DNA from: Thereva unica | Lineage: Eukaryota; Arthropoda; Insecta; Diptera; Therevidae | Length of the DNA stretch: 64,000 nt | NCBI GenBank assembly: GCA_949987705.1 | Contig: OX465281.1 | Coordinates: 173,676,516-173,740,515 of the forward strand | Direction: 5' to 3' | Shown: positions 21,392 to 31,951 of the stretch, piece by piece | How positions within the stretch are numbered: the first letter of the stretch is position 1 | Layout: each line of letters begins with the position of its first letter | Position numbers and translations under genes: made by a program | The notes under the pieces: generated by a model | The model's input: only the letters and a program-made list of their open reading frames with translations | Database searches by the model: none | What the model was told of the DNA's origin: nothing

Positions 21392-21498
21392 GGGCCTTTT
21401 CAAGAATGCAGGTTGCGTGCGCAATGACTTATTCAGCTACACACTCTCAATTGCTGAATAAGTCATTGCGCACGCAACCTGCATTCTTGAAAAGACCC
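21392..21498. mobile_element. Small palindromic MITE, copy 1 (3-bp duplication GCT)
   Basis: A nearly perfect 107-bp palindrome. Arms read CAAGAATGCAGGTTGCGTGC then GCAATGACTTATTCAGC, with a loop of about 15 bases. GCT flanks both ends (21389-21391 and 21499-21501). A related copy is at 45942-46059. No coding. Confidence 0.85.
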
Positions 21499-21648
21499 GC
21501 TGTTTTAAGTTTTTGCCGCGAGGTGACTGTTGGTATTAAATTTTGTTTCTATTCAGCTCTGGCTCATGAAATTTAGTCGATTCATAAACCTTAATAATAA
21601 ATTTTTATATGCGCCTGTGTATATGCTAACCGTAGTTTCTATCTTAGT

Positions 21649-22504
21649 GGCCTCGATTCCCAGATCCGGCGGCGCGGAAGTGAGTGCGGATTTGAGATTT
21701 TGCGATTCTCAAATCCGCAACCGCGAATCTCTTTTTGACATTTTCCGTACTTTAAAAGTGTGATCCGCAACAAATTTTCTGCGGATTTGAAACCACAAAT
21801 GCGCCTCAGATAATCCGACATCGGGTATTTTATTAGCCCTAACTATAATGGTCTTAAGATACCTTAAGATTTTTTACGCTCCTATGAAATGTCATAATAC
21901 CAACTATAATGGCCTTAAGCAATCTTTCGTTAACTTTTCCAATCTTTCGTCAAGTCTTAAATGTACGGTAACGAGCGTACAAATCTTAAGCAATCATAAG
22001 AAAAGTGTAACTTTCTTTAGTGTTTCTAGTTGCAGAAAACGTTTTTTTGCAAAATGAATAATTTGGAGTTATTAAATAATTTGGCGTTATTAGTGAAATT
22101 GGTAGAAGATGTGAAAAAAAACCTAGAACGTGTTGTGTAACAAAAATAAATAAAAAAAACAGTTTTGAACTAATTCAATCAGTTCTTCATTAAAACTATT
22201 GTTAATTTCCATTTTTTTAATTTACTGGACGCTTTCCCAGACTCGATTTGTTTACCTTTTACAAATGTCAAAACGTCTTAAGGTTATTATAGCTGAGCTT
22301 AAGATTTGACAGATAATTAACCAGTCTGAAGAGAATTTGACGAAGAATCTTATGATGTCTTAAGATCATTATAGTTAGGGCTATTATCGTGTGAGTCTTC
22401 ACTCCGAATTTTTGATTTAATTGAATCCGCGACTGCGGATTTGAGAATCGCAAAGTGTCAAATCCGCACTCACTTCCGCGCCGCCGGATCTGGGAATCGA
22501 GGCC
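21649..22504. mobile_element. MITE with GGCCTCGATTCCCAG ends, interrupted
   Basis: Inverted ends of about 47 bp (GGCCTCGATTCCCAGATCCG ... CAAATCCGCA). The element is about 310 bp once the nested element at 21836-22381 is set aside. Repeated TCAAATCCGCA words fold back on themselves inside. The target duplication is not clear. Confidence 0.8.
21836..22381. mobile_element. Nested MITE with GCCCTAACTATAATG ends
   Basis: Inverted ends GCCCTAACTATAATGRTCTT, flanked on both sides by TATTA (21831-21835 and 22382-22386). The duplication length could be read as 4 or 5 bp, because TA can belong to either the element or the flank. It sits inside the element at 21649-22504. AACTATAATGGCCTTAAGC is repeated internally. 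Confidence 0.8.
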
Positions 22505-22601
22505 ATTGTTATTTTATATTGGGAAATGCAATACTCATTTCCGAGCGACAGAAATGAGATAAATGACTAATTCTTGTTTTGTGCACACCTTTACGACTAA
22601 G

Positions 22602-23691
22602 GCCGCTATTACATTAGGATGCCACGGCAGCGTAGCCAGCAACGTAAGGCCGCTATTACATTAGGATGCCATGGCAGCGTAGCCAGCAACGTAACTATGG
22701 CTACATCAAATTTTACAAGTTGCCAAATGCAGCGGCCAATGTGAGATGCCAATGTCAGATGTTATTTTTAAAATGGAAATCGAAGAAAAAATGTTGTTGT
22801 ATTTGTGTCGCAAAAAGACATCAGAGGTTTGAAAAGGAATAAAAGGCGCTATTGGGTACACCCTATTTCTTTTTTACCCTATCTGAATATTCCTCTGAGG
22901 AACTATCCAAAATCGCCGGTCTGCTTTTAAAATAAATCTTTTCGTATCGAAAAGTTCCATTCCAACACAATAATAAAAACAAATAAAATACGGAAAGTGA
23001 CAGCTAATCGGAGTAAAAAAATTCACCGGCGACGTAACCAAATAGATCTGGGATGTGTGAACGATTTGGCCACGCTTCTATTCTGGATACGTGGCCAGGC
23101 CGTCGCCAGGTCTAATACTCATAATGCAAATGTACATATTCCAGATGGCTACGTTGCTGGCTACGCTGCCATGGCATCCTAATGTAATAGCGGCCTAACT
23201 ATGGCTACATCAAATTTTACAAGTTGCCAAATGCAGCGGCCAATGTGAGATGCCAATGCCAGATGTTATTTTTAAAATGGAAATCGAAGAAAAAATGTTG
23301 TTGTATTTGTGTCGCAAAAAGGCATCAGAGGTTTGAAAAGGAATAAAAGGCGCTATTGGGTACACCCTATTTCATTTTTACCCTATCTGAAAATTCCTCT
23401 GAGGAAAATCGCCGGTCTGCTTTTAAAATAAATCTTCCTTATCGAAAAGTTCCATTCCAACAAAACAATAAAAACAAATAAAATACGGAAAGTGACAGCT
23501 AATCGGAGTAAAAAAAATTCACCGGCGACGTAACCAAATAGATCTGGGATGTGTGAACGCTATGGCCACGCTTCCATTCTGGATACGTGGCCAGGCCGTC
23601 GCCAGGTCTAATACTCATAATGCAAATGTACATATTCCAGATGGCTACGTTGCTGGCTACGCTGCCATGGCATCCTAATGTAATAGCGGCC
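22602..23691. mobile_element. Tandem Harbinger-like MITE, 504-bp period
   Basis: Ends GGCCGCTATTACATTAGGAT are flanked by TAA (22599-22601 and 23692-23694). Two 5' end copies lie in tandem (22602 and 22649), followed by two bodies (22695-23195 and 23199-23691) that share a single end at the junction, each stepping at TAA. TAA duplications fit PIF/Harbinger. The bodies are close copies (for example ATGGCTACATCAAATTTTAC in both). No coding. Confidence 0.85.
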
Positions 23692-23850
23692 TAAGACTTC
23701 CATATAAAACCAGTTTGAGCAAAATCGGTTTAGTAGAAGTCGAATAAAGTGCTGTACAAAAAAGTGCTTGCGTATTAATATATAGATATAATTGCCATCA
23801 TAAAATGGCGGAATTCATATAATAAACTAAAAAGTAGAAAATAAAATAAA

Positions 23851-24315
23851 TTCTTTTAATTAACTAAAAAATGTACTGAAAAGTAAAAAATAAAAAATAT
23901 TTAAAAGAAAGCGTGAAATTTCAATTTTAATGAAAAAGTTAATTAAAAGAATGGCGCATTTTTCATCAAAAAATTTTGTTAGAATTTTCTTCAAAGTGAA
24001 TTGAGCAATGCAACAAGTTTAAATTATTTTTTTTACTACGCCTTATAAATTAATACATAAAATCTTAAATATATTGAAAAATTAAACAAAATTAAAAAAG
24101 ATGATTTTATAAAAAAAATGTGAATTTGAAGTTAAAAAAGCCAAAAATTGAGGGTTATTGTAAATCTCACGCGATTTACAGTTATATTTTCAATTTTTGA
24201 TGAAAAATGCGCCATTCTTTTAATTAACTTTTTCATTAAAATTGAAATTTCACGCTTTCTTTTAAATATTTTTTATTTTTTACTTTTCAGTACATTTTTT
24301 AGTTAGTTAAAAGAA
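23851..24315. repeat. Long inverted repeat, about 125-bp arms
   Basis: Arms 23851-23975 and 24192-24315 are near-perfect reverse complements (outer TTCTTTTAATTAACTAAAAA, inner GGCGCATTTTTCATCAAAA). They are separated by 216 bp of AT-rich DNA. It would fold into a long hairpin if transcribed. It is probably a MITE whose ends I could not delimit. Confidence 0.8.
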
Positions 24316-24464
24316 TTTTTTAAAAAAATTTTTGTTAACCATTTATTTTATTAAATGTTCCAGTTATCTTTCGTTTTAAATAAAGATGTCTTATATTGTT
24401 TCTATATAACAAAATAAAGTAATAATAAAGGGATTTTATGGTACCGTGACAATTACACTAATTA

Positions 24465-24700
24465 AACAGTCCCCCACTACATACAGTAACAGGGGATTAT
24501 TAGGGGACTGATATTGTACTTTCGCCTTTGTTTTAGGTCTATAAACATCTTTTAATCATGGCTCGAGAAAGAAGAAAGTGTGTAAGGAAGAAACAAAAGT
24601 TCACAAGTTTACTTGGAACTACCAAAGAAGACTGTTTTATTTTTATATATATGCGTTATAAAGAATGTTTTTAAAATATATATATACTACTAATAAATGC
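24465..24700 (+). mobile_element. Unnamed transposon family, copy B (5' fragment)
   Basis: AACAGTCCCCC (24465), ACAGGGGA (24489) and AGGGGACTG (24502) repeat the motif pair of copy A. They are followed by ATCATGGCTCGAGAAAGAAG (start codon at 24558), a short lysine/arginine-rich frame (MARERRKCVRKKQKF). The frame is lost after about 25 codons. Confidence 0.5.
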
Positions 24701-25377
24701 TTATTTCACTTATATATACAGTGCTCTGCAGGCGCGGATCCAGGGGGGGGGGGGTACGGGGGTCATGACCCCCCCCCAAAACAGCCCTCATTACAGAAAA
24801 TAGAGCTGAAACAATATTTTGCCAACCGAAAAACAAAAAAAAAACGAACAAAACCTAGTTTTTGCAAACATAAAAACCTGAAACTAACCAAACGACTGAA
24901 ATTAACTTACTTTTTTGCACTCTGAAAAAATTGCAATCAAAAAATGACTGAATCAACAAAATTAACTATTTTTCTTACACAAGACTGACTTTTTTATTAT
25001 TTTTTCTATATTTGGATTGTAGCTGTACTTTATATACTATCATCTAAGGTTATTCTGACTTTGTTTTTTATTCATTGAAAAAATTCGGCTAGTGTTGTAT
25101 TTGGTTATTTTTAACCGACTTCAAAAAAAGAGGAGGTTACTCAATTCGACGTGTAGGTATTTTGTAGTCCTGTTCACGCATAACTGTAATCCAATAACTT
25201 TTTTGCCTTTTTTTTTGGTTCATTTGAAGGGGGAGTTTCCCACGGTGGTCCCGTTAAATTTATTCGAAATTCTGATAACGGAGTTCGAAATTAGGCTTAA
25301 AAAACTGTTAAAATTAGTTCAACCTAAACATTTCATAAGAACCGAACAAAATACTTTATTGTTGCAAAGCTGTTAGG

Positions 25378-25475
25378 CCGGTGGGAGAGTGCGTAGCGCG
25401 TTGGATCGTCGATTCAGCGACGCGTAGCGTTGCAGGTTCAAGCCCTGGTCGGTCGTACGGATTGTTCTCATTTTC
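25378..25475 (+). repeat. tRNA-like SINE head with B box
   Basis: GTTGCAGGTTCAAGCCCTGG gives a B box in a T-arm-like fold. GGTGGGAGAGTGCGTAGCGC resembles an A box. Pairing of the would-be acceptor stem is poor, so I do not call a tRNA gene. Confidence 0.4.
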
Positions 25476-25529
25476 TCCTTTTCTTCTTTCTGAAATGATT
25501 TATTAACATATTAGTCAACCACTGATAGT

Positions 25530-25628
25530 ATCAGCCATGGCGCAGAGGGCTAGGGAGAAGTACCCTCGTCTAGGAGCTCTGTGGGGCTGCGAGTTCGATT
25601 CTTCGGCTCGCTGGGCTTCTTTTTCGTC
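25530..25628 (+). repeat. tRNA-like sequence with A and B boxes
   Basis: ATGGCGCAGAGGGCTAGGG is a good A-box match and TGCGAGTTCGATTCTTCGG a B-box match 60 bp later. A short T run follows. Together with the neighbour at 25378 this is probably a pair of SINE heads. A diverged tRNA cannot be excluded. Confidence 0.4.
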
Positions 25629-25859
25629 ATAATATTTTTTTTGTAATTTCCTTCGGGTATTTTGTTTCTATGAAACAAGTTTTTGACGTGAATACGTCTC
25701 TAAATTTGCTTCCAGACCAAAAACCGACGATAAAGAAATTATGCCATATAGTTTAGATTTGCAGCTCAAAAACTATATTTTATATTGAATAAAGAAATAT
25801 ACCATGGCGTGGGTGAAGAATCAAAGAATTTTATTTTTTACATTTGATTTCCCCAATAT

Positions 25860-26240
25860 CAATGGCAATTAGGCTTATATTTCCTTGATTTGTTGAACAA
25901 AAAACGTTGAACTTGATTTTTACCAACTTCCATATAACCGCTCATCTGCAAATTTTACACATACTAATAGTTCGCATGACAATACAATCGGATCATTTTG
26001 TAAAAAAAAATCAAGTTGCGGTTCCAAGATGGCAGTCGAATTTTGCAATTGGGCTCCCCGACCCCTCGAAATGGGTATCAAATGAAAGGGTGTGACAAGT
26101 AGAACACATTTCGCTATGTGACGTCATTCAAAACCCAAAATGGCGGCCAACACAAAATGGCGGCTTACTTTTTCTTTAAAACGTCCTTGTTATGGGTACC
26201 AAATGAAAGTGTATGACGAGTATAGTACAGTAAGCTATCG
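25860..26240. repeat. Dispersed repeat with ATGGGTATCAAATGAAAG core, second locus
   Basis: It contains AAATTTTACACATACTAATAGTTCG-like wording, GTTCCAAGATGGCAGTCGAA, AATGGGTATCAAATGAAAGG, CGCTATGTGACGTCATTCAA and GGTACCAAATGAAAGTGTAT, the same order as in the copy at 19690. No coding capacity. Confidence 0.75.
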
Positions 26241-26658
26241 ACTTCACAATAAATATATCTTTTAATTTCCCCCGGAGAATTTTGTTTCATATTAAATAAG
26301 TTTTTTTGTAAATTCGTCCGAAAATATGCAAATACATTACTGCAAAAACTATTTAGTTACTGCTTCGATTTTTTTCGATGGCGCGGCGGTGTGTTATACT
26401 TCTCAGAATGGATTTAAAAAGAAGAATCATTCTCGCAATACGTACGCTGCACGTCGGTTAAACGATACTATGGCAGCGTGTCAGACATATCGTAAAGGTA
26501 GGCTCATACGCAACAATTTAGTTTTTTAAATTGTCTGGTCTGGCGCAAGTCGAATTGTGTAAATAAACTGACTGCAAATAACGAGTGAAAATTACCTCCA
26601 TTAGTTATTGCGTATTATATTTATACTTATCTACGCGTTGTATTATATTACATTGAAG

Positions 26659-27792
26659 GTGGATTTACATATCTGACATTTTTCCGCCGCGGCGTATCAC
26701 AACTGATCATTTCTGTCGCAAATTTTCAATACGCGTTTTACATTTGTCACGAATTCTGTCTCGGCCAAAAACAATCGTGAATTTTGATAACAGACTTGGA
26801 GAGAGTAAAAATGAAAGTAACTAAAAAATATAAATTAACAAACAAACTATTTTAAATAAAACCTCTCTTTCGTCCACGCAAAACCAAGCAATTTCAAATA
26901 AATAAACATTTCAGTGACACATAACCTCAAATTTTGCTTACAATCAGGTGTTTCTATCACGCTGTCACAGGAAAAGTTGAAGTTCGTTCAGCTCTTGCCC
27001 GTGACGGTAAGATGTCGCAGCCCAGCAAACCAAACTTTCCGAATTCCTACAAGTCGAAAGATTTTCGAAAGCAATACAACAACAAAAACTAAAGCCTTTT
27101 ATGTGGCGATTAGTCGAAACTAAATCGAAAAGAATTCGGAAAACAATTTCGCAACAATGTCACGACGAAGCCGGTAACAAATTTTCTTAACGAAGTAGGC
27201 CAGAAATCGGAACACTTGTCTTAACTTACATCGTGTGTCAAAGTGAAGTGCGCAAGTGCATTATTGTGAAATTGAAGTTTGTTGTATTTTTGTGAGTATT
27301 TTTTAAAAGTGTGTTTTTTAAATAGCAAGGTAATAATAATTGTTTCAATTCCATTTAAGAGTTACGGAAATTCGTATATTTTTCCCGAATTCGCAATAGA
27401 ATTCTGAACAAATTTGGAAAGAAAAATATATGAAGGGGTTGACACGACATAGTTAAAGAATTATTTTCGAAATCGTTACGAAATTTAGTTTAAGTAAATG
27501 GCCTATATGAATGTGAAGCTTTTATTAGGGGTAAAAAGCTTTGCTAAATCATTACTAAATTTCGTAACGATTTCGAAAAGAATTTCTTTAACGATGTCGT
27601 GTCAACCCCTTCATATATTTTTCTTTCCGAATTTGTTCAGAATTCTATTGCGAATTCGGGAAAAATATGCGAATTTCCGTAACGAATTCGTTAAGTTATC
27701 TTAAAGATTGGTTTGCTGAGAGATTGTTTCCTATTGGTCGAAATTGTAAAAAAGAGCGGCACGACAGAAAAACGTCGGATATGTAAATCCAC
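26659..27792. mobile_element. MITE-like element with GTGGATTTACATAT ends
   Basis: GTGGATTTACATATCTGACA at the left and TCGGATATGTAAATCCAC at the right are inverted ends with mismatches. The interior has no motif-bearing frame. It is enlarged by the long hairpin at 27361-27683. The target duplication was not resolved. Confidence 0.65.
27361..27683. repeat. Long hairpin, about 129-bp arms
   Basis: Arms 27361-27489 and 27554-27683 are near-perfect reverse complements (outer GTTACGGAAATTCG, middle GAAGGGGTTGACACGACAT). The loop is 64 bp. A nested foldback that could yield double-stranded RNA if transcribed. Confidence 0.85.
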
Positions 27793-28720
27793 TGTGATAA
27801 GGTCGGAGGAGCAAGTGGTCGAACATCACCGAGACATATTTGGTACAATCCAAACCTTCTAGATTGTGCAAGCCGAACAGTTGAGTTCAAACACAACGAT
27901 CTATTTGTGCCGTGTAGACCAACCTTAATATTTTTTTATATTGCCCCCGAAAAAAATGAGTGGACTAAAAAGTACGGAATAAAAAAAAATTTAAAAACCG
28001 ACTGCATTTTCATTTCTTTGTTAGGCTTATGCCCTTAATACATCACCCACAGGGTTTAGCACAGTCTTCAAAAGTTATTCTTCTTTCTAGATCCATTCTG
28101 ATTGGATTAATGTTGTTAAGAATTACAAACAATTATTTCATCCTTTTTTGTGCATTTTGTGCGGTTTTTTTCTGAAGTCGGTTTTTTTTGTTATTTTTTT
28201 CTATCCTGTGACCCCCCCCCGGAAAAAATTCTAGATCCGCGCCAGGTCCTCTGACATATGCAACAGTCCACTGTGTCGAATTTTTTAATTTGCTCAATAA
28301 TTCCTAAAATAAAACAAATATATTTGGGTCCCTTACTTTTTATTATCCACCAGATAGATATCCATTTAATTGTATAGTGTTTTTTCATATTCAATTAAAA
28401 AATTGCTGGGACTGATTTCTTCCGAAAATTTACCAATTTACAAGAAACACCCATATGTCATTGGTGCCTTAGAACAGAGAAGTACAGGAAAGGCCCTGTA
28501 TGCGAGGGTACTGAAATCTGAGGGTTAGTCAGCTGTCAAATTGGTTAGTTAGCTGCTTGCGTTCCCGTGTTCAATGGAATACTTTTTTAAGACGAGTTTT
28601 TTTATAAAGTTATCCGAAATTATATTATCAAAACTACCTTAAAAAAAGAAAGAAAGTATAAAGAATAGTTTAAAGTGTAATTAAAGTTCTAACGAGTGAG
28701 TTTTCTGTGGAAAAAGAACA

Positions 28721-28798
28721 ATGAAGTGTGCAGTTTGTGAACGTAGGAATAAATCGAAATTTGCGCGGGAAAAATCGTTCTTCAGGCGAATGTGCTAA
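28721..28798 (+). CDS. Possible THAP-type zinc-finger first-exon fragment
   Basis: A 25-codon frame reads MKCAVCERRNKSKFAREKSF then FRRMC and stops. The pattern M-K-C-x2-C followed by a basic stretch and SFFR resembles the start of THAP DNA-binding domains, which normally continue to a second Cys and His about 40 residues later. Those are not seen here. It could be a broken transposase (THAP occurs in P-type transposases) or a chance match. Confidence 0.3.
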   Translation: MKCAVCERRNKSKFAREKSFFRRMC

Positions 28799-29624
28799 AT
28801 AAAATACTTCCTAAACACTTATATTAGATATTTACATTAATAAATATGTGAATCACTGCCATACATGGTCCAAATAATATAAATTTTGTTTGCTTGAATT
28901 TCTTTGTTTACATTAAATGTATTTTCTAAGATTGGTTAGTACTGAAATATCTGAAATGGTTCGGTCCGCTATAGTACCCTTAGGGCCTGTGCGAATACTG
29001 GCTAAATTGCGGCTAAACTAAATTATTGGAAAGGTCGGTATTGCAGTGCGATTTAGTCTTTTCACGAGGTGGCTAAAGTTGACAGTTACTGACTAAATTT
29101 TTTTTAATGATATTTTATGTTTATATGCAGAATATTCTATACCCCTTACATAAATAAATAAAAAATAAAAGCTCCGAATGTTCATAATTTTTTTTATTTT
29201 TAGATTTTTACACTACCTACATTAAATACATAATGTTCGACGGGGAGATACCATAAATATCAAATTTAGGCAATTCATATCTGTAAAGGTAGATTCATAC
29301 TATATCATTGCGATAGATTTATGATTAATTTCTTATTATTTTCATTTATGTTGTCTAATATCTATTGGAGCTAGTCGATATATATTTAAATTAAATTAAA
29401 ACTAAGAAACGATACTCAAATGTTATTCTGTCAAAATAAAATTTGGTCACTCGAGAATTCGCACACCTCTACCAAACTAAATTGAACATTGGAAATTTTG
29501 TGGAACGAGTTAGTATTTCGTGGAAAGATTTAGTTCCACTTTCCGCCATTTTGTTTTAAAGAAATTCAGAATTTCTTACATATGCAAGCATTGCATTTAC
29601 AATATTGCATTGCATATTGCAGCA

Positions 29625-29691
29625 GGGGCTACACGATCAATTTTAGTACTGCAATACAATATTGCAATTGAAAAATTGATCGTGTAGCCCC
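29625..29691. repeat. 67-bp hairpin, 20-bp arms
   Basis: GGGGCTACACGATCAATTTT (29625-29644) is the exact complement of 29672-29691. The loop is itself partly palindromic around CAATATTG. Very small MITE or MITE remnant. Confidence 0.75.
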
Positions 29692-29698
29692 CGGGTTA

Positions 29699-30127
29699 AG
29701 CCTGAAACAGAATCAATACAGTGCAGTATACTGCACTGCCTGCCAAAGTTTGGTTTTGTGCTTTTTATTACTCGGCACACAAATACATTTAGCGCAGTAA
29801 GCAGCAGAACACTGCACTGCAGGTTTAGGCTAAATTCTAAATTTGCTCTGCAGTGTGAGGTTAGAAAACTAAACTTCAAATTTTCATAACGGTGGTAGTG
29901 TGCCAGTAAGAACAAATTATTTCTATAAACTGTTAAAGCCGCCAATAACAAAATATTTCTTAAATTTCTTCACACCAGGTTTTCGAAATTAACAATAAAT
30001 TTGACGTTTGACTTGATTTGACAAACACTGCACTGCATTGATTTCGTTATAAGACGCAGTGCCGTAATTTTTGACAAGCAGTAAAAAACACTGCATACTG
30101 CCCACTGCGTTGATTCTGTTTTAGGCT
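29699..30127. mobile_element. Harbinger-like MITE, tandem copy 1
   Basis: Ends AGCCTGAAACAGAATCAAYG / complement, 429 bp, with TTA before (29696-29698) and after (30128-30130). The inner end has a palindrome CAGTGCAGTATACTGCACTG. It lies head-to-tail with the next copy, sharing one TTA. Confidence 0.85.
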
Positions 30128-30130
30128 TTA

Positions 30131-30560
30131 AGCCTGAAACAGAATCAATGCAGTGCAGTATACTGCACTGCCTGTCAAAGTTTGGTTTTGTGCTTTTCTA
30201 TTACTCGACACACAATTGCATTTAGCGCAGTAAGCAGCAGAATACTGCACTGCAGGTTTAGGCTAAATTCTAAATTTGCTCTGCAGTGTGAGGTTAGAAA
30301 ATTAAACTTCAAATTTTTATAACGGTGGTAGTGTGCCAGTAAAAACAAATTATTTCTATAAACTGTTAAAGCCGCCAATAAAAAAATATTTCTTAAATTT
30401 CTCCGCACCATGTTTTCGAAATTAACAACAAATTTGACGTTTGACTTGATTTGACAAACACTGCACTGCGTTGATTTCGTTATAAGACGCAGTGCCGTAA
30501 TTTTTGACAAGCAGTAAAAAGCACTGCATACTGCACACTGCGTTGATTCTGTTTCAGGCT
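30131..30560. mobile_element. Harbinger-like MITE, tandem copy 2
   Basis: A near-identical 430-bp copy of the preceding element in the same orientation, flanked by TTA (30128-30130 and 30561-30563). An antisense open frame across it (30175-30657) has no recognisable domain and is not considered coding. Confidence 0.85.
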
Positions 30561-30586
30561 TTAGCCAGTATTCGCACAGGCCCTTA

Positions 30587-31535
30587 GAAAACAATACTAC
30601 AGGAAGGGCCCTCGCCCAATTAAAGCGTAGTGAAATTCCTTTTGAATGAGTGCCCACGCTTTGGTAGTTGTTTGTACACTACAAGCGTAAAAACCGAGTA
30701 AAATAGAGGAGGGGCAAGAGCGAGTTAAAATTATGAGTAATCTAAAATAAAATCTTGCCCCCACAAATGAACTTTTTACACGGCGCCACTCCGAAATCTA
30801 AACAGCTTATCCCCTTGAATTTTGCGTTGGGTCATTAGGCCCCCACCCACGGTCACACATGTGTGACGAACATCTTTCGAAGAAGAACTGCCATTTACAC
30901 ACACATAGAAGTTTTGACATTTCAAGGCCATCAACGAGCAAAAATTGCTTCACCCTTGTTGAGCGACAATAATAATAAAACTCTTGTGCTTTTTTAAAAC
31001 CAATTTTTAAAAATTATTATATGCAATTACCTAATCATATCCGCCATGTTGATATTTTTAAATGAAAAAAAATTTCTTGAGTGTTAAAAAAACCAAAACA
31101 AATCGTGTTTTACGTATTTTACACTCTCATTCGCAAAAATTCACCCATACAATAAAGCAGGTGTGAAGGAAAAATCAAACCCGACGAATATTAACTTCAT
31201 ACGGCGGCCAACTTCGAAAATTTGTAGTTTACACACGCATACTATGAAATAATTTCAATGTTGGCCGTATGTCGCACATGGGGTAAAAATTTAATTTAAG
31301 ATTAATTTTATTCTGTCTTATTTAATATAAAAGATGAAATAGGCGATAATCTGAGTAATTTTGTATGGGCTGTGACCCACCTCCTTACAATAAATTCTTT
31401 AAGGCCCTGTGCCAAATAGCAATTCAAATGTCAATTTTAATGGAAAACTCATTTCAATTAGTAAATTTGATTTTCGACGGTTTGCGTCTCTGGAAAGGTG
31501 TAAATTATTATACTCATTTCAGTTTTTACTTTATA
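30587..31535. other. Non-coding stretch, no gene seen
   Basis: Includes a CACACATGTGTGACGAAC word near 30855 and CATACGGCGGCCAACTTCGA near 31199, matched by an inverted TTGGCCGTATG at 31261, hinting at a further decayed inverted-repeat element. No supported coding. Confidence 0.4.
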
Positions 31536-31697
31536 CCATGTTCGCGCTGAGCCGAAATTAGATGATTTCGGAAAGTGATTTTGAATCTATGTAGAACCGT
31601 TCGCACTGGATTGTAATGATTTCGTTTGACGTTTTTCCTAGCACTACTCATGTCTTCGTTTTTTTCTGCTCGAATTTCAACAGCAATTCTTTGTTAT

Positions 31698-31951
31698 TGT
31701 TAAATAAATAATTTTATATCGGGTTCAAAATAAAAGTCTGAATTTAATATAGCAAATTTATTCCGTGTTCTCTCTTAGAAATTTCGATTGTAACTGCTAG
31801 TCAGTTACCTAAACCTGTATTTTTGTATTCTAATACGAATTCAAATATGAGCTTAACACACACATGCATATTTGAATTAGTATTAGTTGTTTCCAGTTTT
31901 TACAAGTATTAGAATTAGAATTAGTATTAGTTGTGTCCAGTTTTTACAACA
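31698..31951 (-). repeat. BEL/Pao 3' LTR
   Basis: Begins TGTTAAATAAATAATTTTAT and ends TTTTTACAACA on the given strand, i.e. TG...CA. It carries two short insertions (2 and 6 bp) relative to the 5' LTR. The reverse-strand integrase frame ends just inside it. Confidence 0.93.

Larger units (their letters stand above)
25111..28190. mobile_element. Inner element with AACCGACTTCA ends
   Basis: TTAACCGACTTCAAAAAAAG at 25111 and the inverted CTGAAGTCGGTTTTTTTT near 28172-28188 lie just inside the GGCGCGGATC ends. The phrase is a common insect repeat end. The boundaries are approximate, and the pairing could be of two different insertions. Confidence 0.4.
24731..28243. mobile_element. Composite element with GGCGCGGATC ends
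   Basis: GGCGCGGATCCAGGGGGGGG at 24731 and the complementary CCCCCCCCGG...CTAGATCCGCGCC ending at 28243 form inverted ends with poly-G tracts. This end type is widespread in arthropod MITEs. The 3.5-kb span contains other repeats, so it was probably enlarged by insertions. No clear target duplication. Confidence 0.55.
28983..30583. mobile_element. Harbinger-like MITE with GGGCCTGTGCGAAT ends, enlarged by nesting
   Basis: Inverted ends GGGCCTGTGCGAATACTGGC, with TTA on both sides (28980-28982 and 30584-30586). GGGCCTG ends plus TTA duplications are typical of PIF/Harbinger MITEs. It contains a small hairpin and two adjacent 430-bp MITEs, which leaves a host element of about 0.7 kb. No coding. 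Confidence 0.85.

Noticed and set aside
30175..30657. 160-residue reverse-strand frame with a duplicate at 29643-29951
   Set aside because: It lies across two tandem copies of a MITE. The similarity between the frames is explained by duplication of non-coding DNA, and no motif is present.
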